Assembly: GCA_019307165.1 (NCBI GenBank)
Contig: JAFDKD010000185.1
Location: 1 to 6,354, forward strand
Length of the DNA stretch: 6,354 bases
Reading direction: 5' to 3'
Source of the DNA: Deltaproteobacteria bacterium
Lineage (GTDB): Bacteria > Desulfobacterota > DSM-4660 > Desulfatiglandales > Desulfatiglandaceae
Positions within the stretch are counted from its first letter, which is position 1; each line of letters begins with the position of its first letter. The notes beneath the pieces were generated by a model. That model saw only the letters and a program-made list of their open reading frames with translations. It made no database searches and was not told the DNA's origin. The position numbers were made by a program, and so were the translations under genes. Positions 1 to 5,820 of this stretch are shown one piece after another.

Positions 1-164
1 ACGAAGAGGTTTGAATCTAAAGGAGGGCCGGAATTTCGGTGGGTATTTGAATTGACTCAGCTTTTGGCCTGGCCAAGACGCACTCATTCAATGGACCGCA
101 ACATGGAAATAATGCTTATCCTAGTCAAGGCCCCTATCCCGCATTTCAATTTTATTTTTTGAAC

Positions 165-178
165 TTTTTTTAAAAAAA
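165..178. repeat. T7A7 palindrome in AT-rich patch
   Basis: Seven T residues are followed directly by seven A residues, giving a perfect 14-bp palindrome inside an AT-rich stretch (about 148-182). Such tracts can bend DNA or act as weak terminators in either direction. No flanking gene shows which applies here. Confidence 0.5.
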
Positions 179-229
179 TTTGTCCCACGCCTCTGACCGG
201 CATCGGCGCCTGAGAGACTTCGCCAGAAA

Positions 230-270
230 ATGCACAGAAAAATGTGCATGTGCACAGTTTTCTGTGCACA
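230..270. repeat. Nested TGTGCA-type inverted repeats (two adjacent hairpins)
   Basis: Two perfect inverted repeats lie side by side, sharing one base at 249. The first is ATGCACA (230-236), a 6-nt spacer, then TGTGCAT (243-249). The second is TGTGCACAG (249-257), a TTTT loop, then CTGTGCACA (262-270), a 9-bp stem. A third, competing pairing joins 231-241 with 258-268 (11 bp). Read on the minus strand, each hairpin is followed by a short T-run, so a tandem terminator is possible; a cluster of operator half-sites is the alternative. The repeats are seen directly; their role is unknown. Confidence 0.6.
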
Positions 271-502
271 AAGCACCTGTTTTTCTCACGTATCCGACCG
301 CTTGGCTTGATGCCGACCGGCCCTGATTTGCGTCAGTATTTTTTCCCTTTCCCGCTTACAATACTTCCCCTCCGGGACCGACCCTAGAACTTTCTCCACC
401 TCGTGTCCCATTTTCGCTGAAAGACCGAATTGGAAATATGATGAACTCGTCTCCGGTTTTAACAAACAGGCCATAGCCTAATTTCAGGCCCATCCCCAAG
501 AC

Positions 503-531
503 TTGTAGTTTTCAGCGGATTACCCTAAAAT
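503..531 (+). promoter_or_regulatory. Weak sigma70-type promoter candidate
   Basis: TTGTAG (503-508) and TAAAAT (526-531) are separated by 17 nt. The -10 box matches the consensus at five of six positions and the -35 box at three of six. It points toward the DUF433/DUF5615 genes but would leave a leader of about 250 nt, so it may serve something else or be chance in AT-rich DNA. Confidence 0.2.
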
Positions 532-590
532 GGCATCATAAATTTATAGAAGATGTAGGTGGTGTCTTTCCAGAAATGGCTTTTTTCCGA

Positions 591-603
591 TGAACTGAGT
601 TCA
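591..603. repeat. 13-bp palindrome TGAACTGAGTTCA
   Basis: This is a perfect inverted repeat of TGAACT and AGTTCA around a central G. It overlaps one arm (602-608) of a looser GGTGGTG/CACCACC pair (558-564 and 602-608). Its size and symmetry would suit a dimeric regulator, but no regulator is encoded nearby except the DUF433 protein, whose gene starts about 190 bp downstream. Confidence 0.4.
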
Positions 604-694
604 CCACCCACGTATAAAAACCGTACGACTCGGCGGAAATCCTTGCTCTTCAGTCATAGTGCCGCTTTCAGCGAGACGACGGCGGACTTGTCGC

Positions 695-717
695 GGCGTA
701 GCCGAGAGGCGAAGACG
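695..717 (+). repeat. Imperfect 10-bp direct repeat
   Basis: GGCGTAGCCG (695-704) is followed by GGCGAAGACG (708-717), identical at eight of ten positions and 13 nt apart start to start. It sits in a GC-rich block that differs from the AT-rich DNA to its left. Confidence 0.3.
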
Positions 718-735
718 GATGCGGCAGTGAAATCT

Positions 736-760
736 GTTGCAAGGATGATGTAAATGCAAC
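736..760. promoter_or_regulatory. Inverted repeat upstream of the toxin-antitoxin genes, possible operator
   Basis: GTTGCA (736-741) and TGCAAC (755-760) form a 6-bp inverted repeat with a 13-nt spacer, ending 31 bp before the DUF433 start codon. Antitoxins of this general type often bind such repeats to repress their own operon, so an operator is a reasonable inference. A TTTTT run follows at 761-765, so a weak terminator for upstream transcription is the alternative. Confidence 0.3.
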
Positions 761-781
761 TTTTTCACCTTCGATCCCTGT

Positions 782-786
782 GGAGG
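782..786 (+). promoter_or_regulatory. Shine-Dalgarno site that fixes the DUF433 start
   Basis: GGAGG lies five bases before the ATG at 792. This favours 792 over the in-frame GTG at 780, which would place this motif inside the coding region, and over the ATG at 801, which would be 14 bases away. Confidence 0.7.
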
Positions 787-791
787 ATGCT

Positions 792-1028
792 ATGGAATAT
801 ATGAAAAGAATCACATTTGATCCCGAGGTCATGGGTGGCAAGCCCTGTATCCGAGGCATGCGCGTTACGGTGGGAATGATCGTAGGCCTGATCGCTTCAG
901 GGCACGAAAAGGGGGAAATTCTGGCGTTGTATCCCTATCTTGAAGGGAAAGACATAGACGAGGCTTTGGCCTATGCCGCATGGCGCGTTGAAGAGATTGA
1001 CGTGCCCGTTCGGACCGGAGCCTCATGA
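792..1028 (+). CDS. DUF433 domain protein, probable antitoxin of a DUF433/DUF5615 module
   Basis: This 78-residue protein matches the DUF433 family along its whole length. The diagnostic core is visible: an N-terminal RITFDPEV segment (about 6-13), then GGKPCIRGMRVTV (15-27), followed by the helical part with YPYL (47-50) and DIDEALAYA (54-62), as expected for a small helix-turn-helix type fold. DUF433 proteins are commonly encoded just before PIN-like DUF5615 proteins and are considered VapB-type antitoxins that neutralise the partner and may repress the operon. Here the partner follows directly and overlaps by 4 nt (ATGA), which implies translational coupling. The ATG at 792 is chosen because a GGAGG lies 5 nt upstream. 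The family assignment is strong; antitoxin activity is inferred from family and context. Confidence 0.9.
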   Translation: MEYMKRITFDPEVMGGKPCIRGMRVTVGMIVGLIASGHEKGEILALYPYLEGKDIDEALAYAAWRVEEIDVPVRTGAS

Positions 1029-1393
1029 AAATCGTGGTTGATATGAATCTCTCCCCGCAGTGGATAGATGTCCTGCGATCAGCGGGGCACGAATGCGTTC
1101 ATTGGTCGGAACTCGGTTCTCCAAGTGCGCCTGATCGGGAAATAATGTTATGGGCCCAAGAGAATGGATTTGTAGTATTTACACATGACCTTGATTTCGG
1201 TGCCATCCTAGCCGCCACCGCTGCTGATTCGCCCAGCGTACTCCAGGTACGAACACAGGACATCTCACCTGGCGCCATTGGCGAGATGATCGCATCAACA
1301 TTGGAACAGTTTGAGGGGCAGTTGAAAAGGGGCGCATTGATCAGCATCGATGCAAAACGCGCAAGGGCTCGTATCCTGCCTTTCACGAAATAG
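1025..1393 (+). CDS. DUF5615 PIN-like protein, probable toxin (ribonuclease-like)
   Basis: This 122-residue protein fits the DUF5615 (Mut7-C/PIN-like) family at full length. It opens with the acidic strand KIVVDMNLSP (2-11, Asp6 and Asn8). It then has GHECVHWSELG (21-31), the PDREI segment with Asp37, and the family signature FTHDLDFG (52-59) with Asp55 and Asp57. The C-terminal part has VLQVRTQ and the closing ARILPF strand. The acidic residues could form a metal-binding nuclease centre as in PIN domains. In a VapBC-like pair this would be the RNA-cleaving toxin, but its target cannot be read from sequence. A GGAG motif (1017-1020) precedes the ATG, which overlaps the antitoxin stop codon. 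The gene converges on mnmE, with a terminator hairpin between them. The key residues look intact. Confidence 0.88.
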   Translation: MKIVVDMNLSPQWIDVLRSAGHECVHWSELGSPSAPDREIMLWAQENGFVVFTHDLDFGAILAATAADSPSVLQVRTQDISPGAIGEMIASTLEQFEGQLKRGALISIDAKRARARILPFTK

Positions 1394-1433
1394 GGTGTAA
1401 CGCGGGCGACCGCCGGCCTGCCACGACGGAACC

Positions 1434-1460
1434 AAAAAGGGGCGGCAAATGCCAACCCCT
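1434..1460 (-). terminator. Rho-independent terminator of the rpmH-mnmE cluster
   Basis: On the minus strand AGGGG (1460-1456) pairs with CCCCT (1442-1438), and inside it GGCA (1453-1450) pairs with TGCC (1447-1444). The stem runs straight into a T5 tract (1438-1434). It lies about 150 nt after the mnmE stop. On the plus strand, where it follows the DUF5615 stop by about 40 nt, the hairpin ends with only a short interrupted T-run, so termination in that direction would be weaker. Confidence 0.65.
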
Positions 1461-1486
1461 GTTTCAGTCCGGCGGGGACCTCGATA

Positions 1487-1517
1487 CCTGCCCTCAACTC
1501 CCCGCCCCGCGGGCAGG
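1487..1517. repeat. 7-bp inverted repeat in the convergent intergenic region
   Basis: CCTGCCC (1487-1493) and GGGCAGG (1511-1517) are exact inverted copies around a C-rich 17-nt loop, with a CCCGCGGG palindrome at 1506-1513. No T-run follows on either strand. It may be a GC-rich structural element between convergent genes; no function is shown. Confidence 0.35.
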
Positions 1518-1608
1518 GAACAGTGCCCCTTCAGCCTTACGTGGGGGCCGTTCCAGCCAGCTTTCTCAATTGGCGCTTGATTTTCCGGAACAACAAATTG
1601 GTCGCGGA

Positions 1609-2994
1609 TTATTTTCCAAGGCAGAACTGGCTGAAGATGCTGTCCAGCACGTCTTCGGTGGTGGTCTCCCCGGTTATTTCCCCCAGGGCGTCCATTCCGC
1701 TTTTCAGTTCCACGGCCACGATTTCCATGGGCGCGCGTTCACTCAGCCGCTCCGCCGCATCGGCAAAAAAACGCCCGGCCTCTGACATGGCCTTTCCGGA
1801 GCGCACGCGCGATGCCATTCGCGCGGTCAGGACGTTTACCTCGTCGCCCAGAATGCCCGCCACAATACCCGCCGTCAGCCCCGCCATGCCCTCTCCGGTA
1901 AGCGCCGATATTCGAACTGAGGGAAAACCGGCCAGGGCCTTCTCCAGGGCCTCGTCCCCCATGGCAGGGGGAAGATCTATTTTATTAACGACGACAAGCG
2001 CATTCCTTCCGGCCGCTCGATCCAAAATACGATAGTCGTCGTTGTTGAGTGCCCTGCTTTGATCGATGACCACGAGGAGAAAATCGGCTTCAGACACATT
2101 TTGCTCGGTCAGGTGAATACCCATTTTTTCCACTTCGTCGTCCACGCGCCTCAGGCCGGCCGTGTCTACGAGGCACAATGGGACGCCGTCGATGGTCACG
2201 GTAGACTCGATGGCGTCTCGCGTGGTCCCTGGGGTGGGCGTAACAATGGCGCGCTGTTTGTTCAGCAGCCGATTCAAAAGGCTCGATTTCCCCACGTTGA
2301 CACGCCCGGCGATAACGGTCTTGACTCCCTCCACCCAGACCCGGTTTTTCGCCTGCGCGGCAAAGGCTGCAGCAAGGGGCCCGGTCAGGTCCCTTTCGAT
2401 CTCCGCTGCCATTTCGTCTTCTTCAACCATGCCCTGCACGTCATCAGGGAAATCGATGGCCGCCTCCACCCGGGCAAGGATATCAACCGCCTTTTGCATC
2501 AAGACTTCCACCTCTTCCCTGAAGGCGCCCCGAATCTGACGGGAGGCCAGCTGGAGGCCTTTATCGGATCGGGCATTGATCAGGTCAACCACCGCTTCGG
2601 CCTGTGTCAGGTCGATCCTCCCGTTAAGATAGGCCCGCAATGTAAATTCACCGGGTCGCGCCAATCTTGCGCCCTGCGCCAGGACAACCTGGAGAATTTT
2701 GAAAACAAGGAAATATCCGCTGTGAGAGTTGATTTCGACGAGATCTTCGCGGGTATAGGAATGGGGGCCTTTCATGAAACTGACCAGCACCTCATCCACG
2801 ATCTTTCCGCCGGCAGGGTCATGAAAGTCCCCCAGATGGAGTCTATGGCTCTGGAAGGTCTGCAGGTTTCGCCGTGGTTTGAAGACGCGCTTGAGAATGG
2901 TCAGAGACAGGGGGCCGCTGACCCTGATGATGCCGATGCCGCCTTGCCCTGCGGGCGTTGCAACGGCGGCAATGGTCTCTTGGGTCGAAGGCAT
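1609..2994 (-). CDS. mnmE: tRNA uridine-5-carboxymethylaminomethyl(34) synthesis GTPase MnmE
   Basis: This 461-residue protein has the usual MnmE length and layout. The N-terminal folate-binding domain includes ETIAAVATPAGQGGIGIIR (6-24) and PGEFTLRAYLNGRIDLTQAEA (about 114-134). A helical domain follows, interrupted by a G domain: P-loop GRVNVGKSS (230-238), TPGTTRD (254-260), DTAG (277-280), NKID (337-340) and SAL (363-365). The C-terminus ends in the catalytic CLGK (Cys458). With MnmG, MnmE makes the cmnm5/nm5 modification on wobble uridine 34 of certain tRNAs in the cytoplasm, dimerising in a K+-dependent GTPase cycle. MnmG is not encoded in the window. The P-loop has Val where many family members have Pro, and the N-domain has SHSGY where CHGG is common; neither change should abolish function. 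It starts 78 nt after jag with a weak ribosome binding site. Confidence 0.97.
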   Translation of the reverse strand: MPSTQETIAAVATPAGQGGIGIIRVSGPLSLTILKRVFKPRRNLQTFQSHRLHLGDFHDPAGGKIVDEVLVSFMKGPHSYTREDLVEINSHSGYFLVFKILQVVLAQGARLARPGEFTLRAYLNGRIDLTQAEAVVDLINARSDKGLQLASRQIRGAFREEVEVLMQKAVDILARVEAAIDFPDDVQGMVEEDEMAAEIERDLTGPLAAAFAAQAKNRVWVEGVKTVIAGRVNVGKSSLLNRLLNKQRAIVTPTPGTTRDAIESTVTIDGVPLCLVDTAGLRRVDDEVEKMGIHLTEQNVSEADFLLVVIDQSRALNNDDYRILDRAAGRNALVVVNKIDLPPAMGDEALEKALAGFPSVRISALTGEGMAGLTAGIVAGILGDEVNVLTARMASRVRSGKAMSEAGRFFADAAERLSERAPMEIVAVELKSGMDALGEITGETTTEDVLDSIFSQFCLGK

Positions 2995-3072
2995 GGTTTC
3001 AGCTCGAAGCCGGAACGGAACACAAACAATCTTTATTCCATCTGCAAAACCTGGTCCTATGGGTCCGGATCT

Positions 3073-3768
3073 TTACTTTTTAGGAATAATGATGACTTTT
3101 TTCAACAAGCCCTCGCCACGACTCTTGGTATCCAGCTGGTCGTCGTCCCTGAGGGTCATGTGAATTATCCTGCGGTCGTGGGCATTCAACAGGTTCGTGG
3201 CCACCGGCTTTCTGATCTGCTTGGCCTTATCGCCCATCCTCATTCCCATTTGCACCAGGGAATCGTACCGCCGTTGCCGGTAGTTCTCGGAATCGACGAC
3301 CACGTGGACCTTGCCCTCCACTTTCTTGTTGACGATCTTGTTTAGGATAAACTGGAGCGAGTCCAGCGTTTTGCCCTTGCGGCCGATCAACAGGCCCGAT
3401 TTGTCCCCGTCGATATTCAGGGCAATGGTCCCATCCCTATGCTCGGCGTGGACGCTGACGCCCTCCATGGGAATCAGGCCTAATATGGTTTCAAGCGCAT
3501 CCGCGGCGAATTCCAGGTCATCTTCACTTCCATCTTCACGCCTATCTTCACGTGCATCTTCACGTGCATCTTCATACTCATCGGCGGGCGCCGCTTCCTC
3601 GATGCCGACCTTGATCTTGGCTTTACGCCCTCCCACCAGACCGAAGATGCCCGCGGTCCCGGGCTCCAGCACCTCAATGTCCATCTGGTCCCTGGTCAGT
3701 TCAAGTTGGCGGCAGGCATCCTGGATAGCGGCGTCGGCGGTTTTGGCTTCGAATTCAAAATATTTCAT
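3073..3768 (-). CDS. jag: Jag/KhpB family RNA-binding protein (Jag-N, KH and R3H domains)
   Basis: This 231-residue protein has the three Jag modules: the Jag-N domain (about 1-56, ending in the typical EPGTAGIFGLVGGRKAKI stretch), a KH domain with the GRKG loop at 129-132 in GLLIGRKGKTLDSLQ, and an R3H domain with Arg199 and His203 in DRRIIHMTL. Jag (also KhpB or SpoIIIJ-associated protein) binds RNA and is regularly encoded next to yidC; in Gram-positives it affects cell elongation and division, while its role in Gram-negatives is less clear. The start is well supported by GGAGG at 3775-3779, six bases upstream of the ATG. The gene begins 16 nt after yidC, which indicates co-transcription. 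The linker at residues 64-83 is an acidic five-fold tetrapeptide repeat (x-x-E-D) encoded by tandem 12-bp DNA units. Confidence 0.95.
   Translation of the reverse strand: MKYFEFEAKTADAAIQDACRQLELTRDQMDIEVLEPGTAGIFGLVGGRKAKIKVGIEEAAPADEYEDAREDAREDRREDGSEDDLEFAADALETILGLIPMEGVSVHAEHRDGTIALNIDGDKSGLLIGRKGKTLDSLQFILNKIVNKKVEGKVHVVVDSENYRQRRYDSLVQMGMRMGDKAKQIRKPVATNLLNAHDRRIIHMTLRDDDQLDTKSRGEGLLKKVIIIPKK
3520..3579. repeat. Five tandem 12-bp units inside jag
   Basis: The plus strand reads five consecutive 12-bp units that all start ATCTTCA. Units three and four (3544-3555 and 3556-3567) are identical, ATCTTCACGTGC; the others differ in their last five or so bases. In jag, read on the minus strand, they encode EYED, ARED, ARED, RRED and GSED at residues 64-83. 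The 12-bp period keeps the frame, so gain or loss of units would only change linker length. Confidence 0.9.
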
Positions 3769-3784
3769 GATCGTCCTCCAGATA

Positions 3785-5467
3785 CTATTTCCGGCTCTTG
3801 TTGATGCGGTATTGCTGGCCGATGGAAAGGAGATTGTTGACCAGCCAGTAAAGCACCAGGCCCGATGGGAAATTGATGAACATAAATGTAAATATGATCG
3901 GCAGAAACATCATGAGCTTGGCCTGGGTGGGGTCACCCGGCTTCGGGGACATCTTCTGCTGTAGAAACATGGATGCGCCCATTAACAGCGTCAGGATGGG
4001 AATTCCGTATGGCGGAGACATGAACGGAATCGAGAACGGGAAATTAAAGAGGCGATCCGGGGCGGACAGGTCGTTGATCCACAAGATAAAGGGCGCTTGT
4101 CTCAGTTCGATGGAATTGCCCAGAATCCTGAAAAGGGCGAAAAAAACCGGGATCTGAATGACCATGGGAAGGCACCCGCCCATGGGATTGACCTTGTACG
4201 TTTTATAGAGCCCCATCAACTCTTTGTTGAGTTGCTCCTTGTTGCCCTTGTATTTCTCCCTCAGCTTCGCCATCCGCGGTTGAAGCTTCTGCATTTCTTT
4301 CATTGACTTGTAGCTTTTGTGCGTCAGGGGCCAGAAAAGAATCTTGATAAGAATGGTCAGCAGGATGATGGAAAGACCGTAGTTGCCGAGATACTGGTTG
4401 AAGAATCTCAACGCGTAAAGCAAGGGCTTCGCGATTATATCGGTCCACCCGAAGTTGACGGCCCGTTCGAGCTTCATTCCCAACTGCCTGAGGATCCCCA
4501 GGTCGCGCGGGCCGAAATAAAGGACGAAGTCCGTGCCGACTGTCTGTGACGGGCCCACGGAGACGGGTTCGGTGGCAAAGGCGCCGTTGAGCAGCCCGGA
4601 AGGAAGCAGCGACCCCGTAAAGCTTCCCCTCGCGGGCACCTCGGGAATCATGGCCGAGATGAAAAAGTCGTGTTCATAGGCCACCCATTCGAAATTCCCC
4701 GTTAATCGTTTATCCTCGGAGACCTTTTTCACCTTCAACTCTTCAAGCTCGTCATCCACCAACGCCAGCAGGCCCACATAGGCGTAGTAGCTCTTTTTTT
4801 CCGGCGGTAAAGCCGAAATCCGAACCTTGAAAGGCGCTTCAACGGTCGTTTCGGTGTCGTTGCGCACGTCAACGGTCAGGTCAATTTGGTACTGATCGGG
4901 ATAAAAACGGTAGGTGCGTGTAATGCTCAGGCCTTCCGGCGAAACCGATCGGAAAACAAGATTCCCCGGAGGGCCTTCCTCTGAGACCGTTACCCGGTCC
5001 CGGTCGGCGGTGCAAACGAGCTTGCCGTTTCCCGCAAGCGGCCCCCGGCCGAAATCGATCAGGAGAAAATCCACGCCCTGAGATTCCTGGCTCAACATTT
5101 CGATAAGAGGGGAATCGGGCTCCATGGTTTGCCGATAGTGCTTAAGCTTAAAGCTTTTTACCGAGGGTCCGACATTGGAAAAAACGGCTCGATACAAGGG
5201 TGTTTCCACCGTAATGTTTTTTTCGATCGCCTGGGGGACAGGCTTTGCCGCGGGACGCTCGGGGCTTTGCTCGGACGCCTGGGGGGGAGGAACGGTTTTC
5301 ACCTCGCGTAAGGGCCGATCCCGGCCGCTTGGCGCCGGCATTTGGGAAACCGTTTCGGTCTCCGGCGCCCCCCCGGTCTTCTGCTCTTGTTTCGGAGCAA
5401 ACAAAAATGCCCAGGCCAGAAGCACCACCATGGACAAAACAAAGGCGATAAGGGTTCGCTTCTCCAT
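3785..5467 (-). CDS. yidC: Membrane protein insertase YidC
   Basis: This 560-residue protein has the Gram-negative YidC layout. An N-terminal membrane segment (about 5-23) precedes a Pro-rich linker and the large periplasmic P1 domain (about 87-330). The conserved insertase core follows: TM2 (about 362-382), the cytoplasmic coiled C1 loop with KSMKEMQKLQPRM (387-399), VNPMGGCLP (426-434) leading into TM3 (about 432-452), then TM4 (about 485-502) and a final segment (about 517-548). YidC inserts and folds inner-membrane proteins alone or with SecYEG. At the position of the groove arginine known from E. coli (Arg366) this protein has Lys375, which keeps the charge. The C-terminus is basic (INKSRK). 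GGAG at 5478-5481 precedes the ATG by 10 nt. It follows yidD after 134 nt and precedes jag by 16 nt. Confidence 0.97.
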   Translation of the reverse strand: MEKRTLIAFVLSMVVLLAWAFLFAPKQEQKTGGAPETETVSQMPAPSGRDRPLREVKTVPPPQASEQSPERPAAKPVPQAIEKNITVETPLYRAVFSNVGPSVKSFKLKHYRQTMEPDSPLIEMLSQESQGVDFLLIDFGRGPLAGNGKLVCTADRDRVTVSEEGPPGNLVFRSVSPEGLSITRTYRFYPDQYQIDLTVDVRNDTETTVEAPFKVRISALPPEKKSYYAYVGLLALVDDELEELKVKKVSEDKRLTGNFEWVAYEHDFFISAMIPEVPARGSFTGSLLPSGLLNGAFATEPVSVGPSQTVGTDFVLYFGPRDLGILRQLGMKLERAVNFGWTDIIAKPLLYALRFFNQYLGNYGLSIILLTILIKILFWPLTHKSYKSMKEMQKLQPRMAKLREKYKGNKEQLNKELMGLYKTYKVNPMGGCLPMVIQIPVFFALFRILGNSIELRQAPFILWINDLSAPDRLFNFPFSIPFMSPPYGIPILTLLMGASMFLQQKMSPKPGDPTQAKLMMFLPIIFTFMFINFPSGLVLYWLVNNLLSIGQQYRINKSRK

Positions 5468-5601
5468 AAAAAATCAACTCCGCATTACCGATATGGCATA
5501 GCCTGTAAACTCCGGCCTGGCCCAGAGGACCGGGTTTTTCAGATGGAATAAACGGGTACAAAGTTCACAGGGATTTAATTGATGCGCCGCCGGGTTTCAG
5601 G

Positions 5602-5820
5602 CTACAGCAGGGGATCGTATCCTCCGGGGTGAAAGGGGTGGCATTTCAGGACCCGGACCAGGGTCTTTGCCCCCCCCTTTACGATGCCGTATTTGCCGAT
5701 GGCATGGCGGGCGTAGGTAGAGCATGTGGGATAAAAACGACAAGTGGCAGGCAAAAAAGGGGATATAGCAAACTGATAAATTGCTATCAGGGTATTGGGT
5801 ATGCGCCTGAGTTCACGCAA
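5602..5820 (-). CDS. yidD: Membrane protein insertion efficiency factor YidD
   Basis: This small protein (72 residues from the chosen start) carries the YidD signature almost entire: IYQFAISPFLPATCRFYPTC (14-33), STYARHAI, KYG, then KCHPFHPGGYDPL (59-71), including Cys27, Cys33 and Cys60. YidD is a small amphipathic membrane-associated protein that aids YidC-dependent insertion, and it is normally encoded between rnpA and yidC, as here. No ATG fits. The TTG at 5820-5818 gives the usual family length and overlaps the rnpA stop by 8 nt; a TTG at 5835-5833, with a weak GGGA 9 nt upstream, is the main alternative. Longer versions would only extend into out-of-frame rnpA sequence. The identity is certain; the exact start is not. 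Confidence 0.92.
   Translation of the reverse strand: MRELRRIPNTLIAIYQFAISPFLPATCRFYPTCSTYARHAIGKYGIVKGGAKTLVRVLKCHPFHPGGYDPLL

Larger units (their letters stand above)
1..779. other. Intergenic region without a supported gene
   Basis: No convincing gene is seen on either strand. The stretch contains a T7A7 palindrome at 165-178 in an AT-rich patch, nested TGTGCA inverted repeats at 230-270, a weak plus-strand promoter candidate near 503-531, a 13-bp palindrome at 591-603, and a GC-rich block at 690-730 with an imperfect direct repeat. Plus frame 1 is open from the window edge to a TGA at 160-162, so a truncated gene end is possible, but its 53 codons match no family I know. Two small overlapping minus-strand open frames (286-474 and 356-493) and a plus frame (559-753) also show no recognisable domain or good ribosome binding site. 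The region may be accessory or decayed DNA next to the toxin-antitoxin pair, which is inference. Confidence 0.6.

Noticed and set aside
20..27. Strong Shine-Dalgarno-like AAGGAGGG
   Set aside because: No start codon with a usable open frame lies at a suitable distance downstream; the nearest GTG frame stops at once.
1099..1497. A 132-codon minus-strand open frame
   Set aside because: It is antisense to the well-supported DUF5615 gene and runs through the terminator hairpin.
1523..2035. A 170-codon plus-strand open frame
   Set aside because: It is antisense to the C-terminal half of mnmE and has no recognisable domain or ribosome binding site.
2059..3345. A 428-codon plus-strand open frame
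   Set aside because: It lies opposite mnmE and the end of jag, both of which are clear family members. Its translation shows no domain and crosses two genes and their spacer, so it is a shadow of GC-biased codons.
3542..3580. CRISPR-like short tandem repeat
   Set aside because: The 12-bp units are directly adjacent without spacers and lie in frame inside jag; this is a coding minisatellite, not an array.
3311..3964. A 217-codon plus-strand open frame
   Set aside because: It is antisense to jag and the end of yidC, and its Ser/Arg-rich low-complexity translation is typical of a reversed real gene.
5148..5561. A 137-codon minus-strand open frame overlapping the start of yidC
   Set aside because: It is a different frame of the yidC N-terminal region and leader. 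Its Pro/Gly/Arg-rich translation is a frame shadow.
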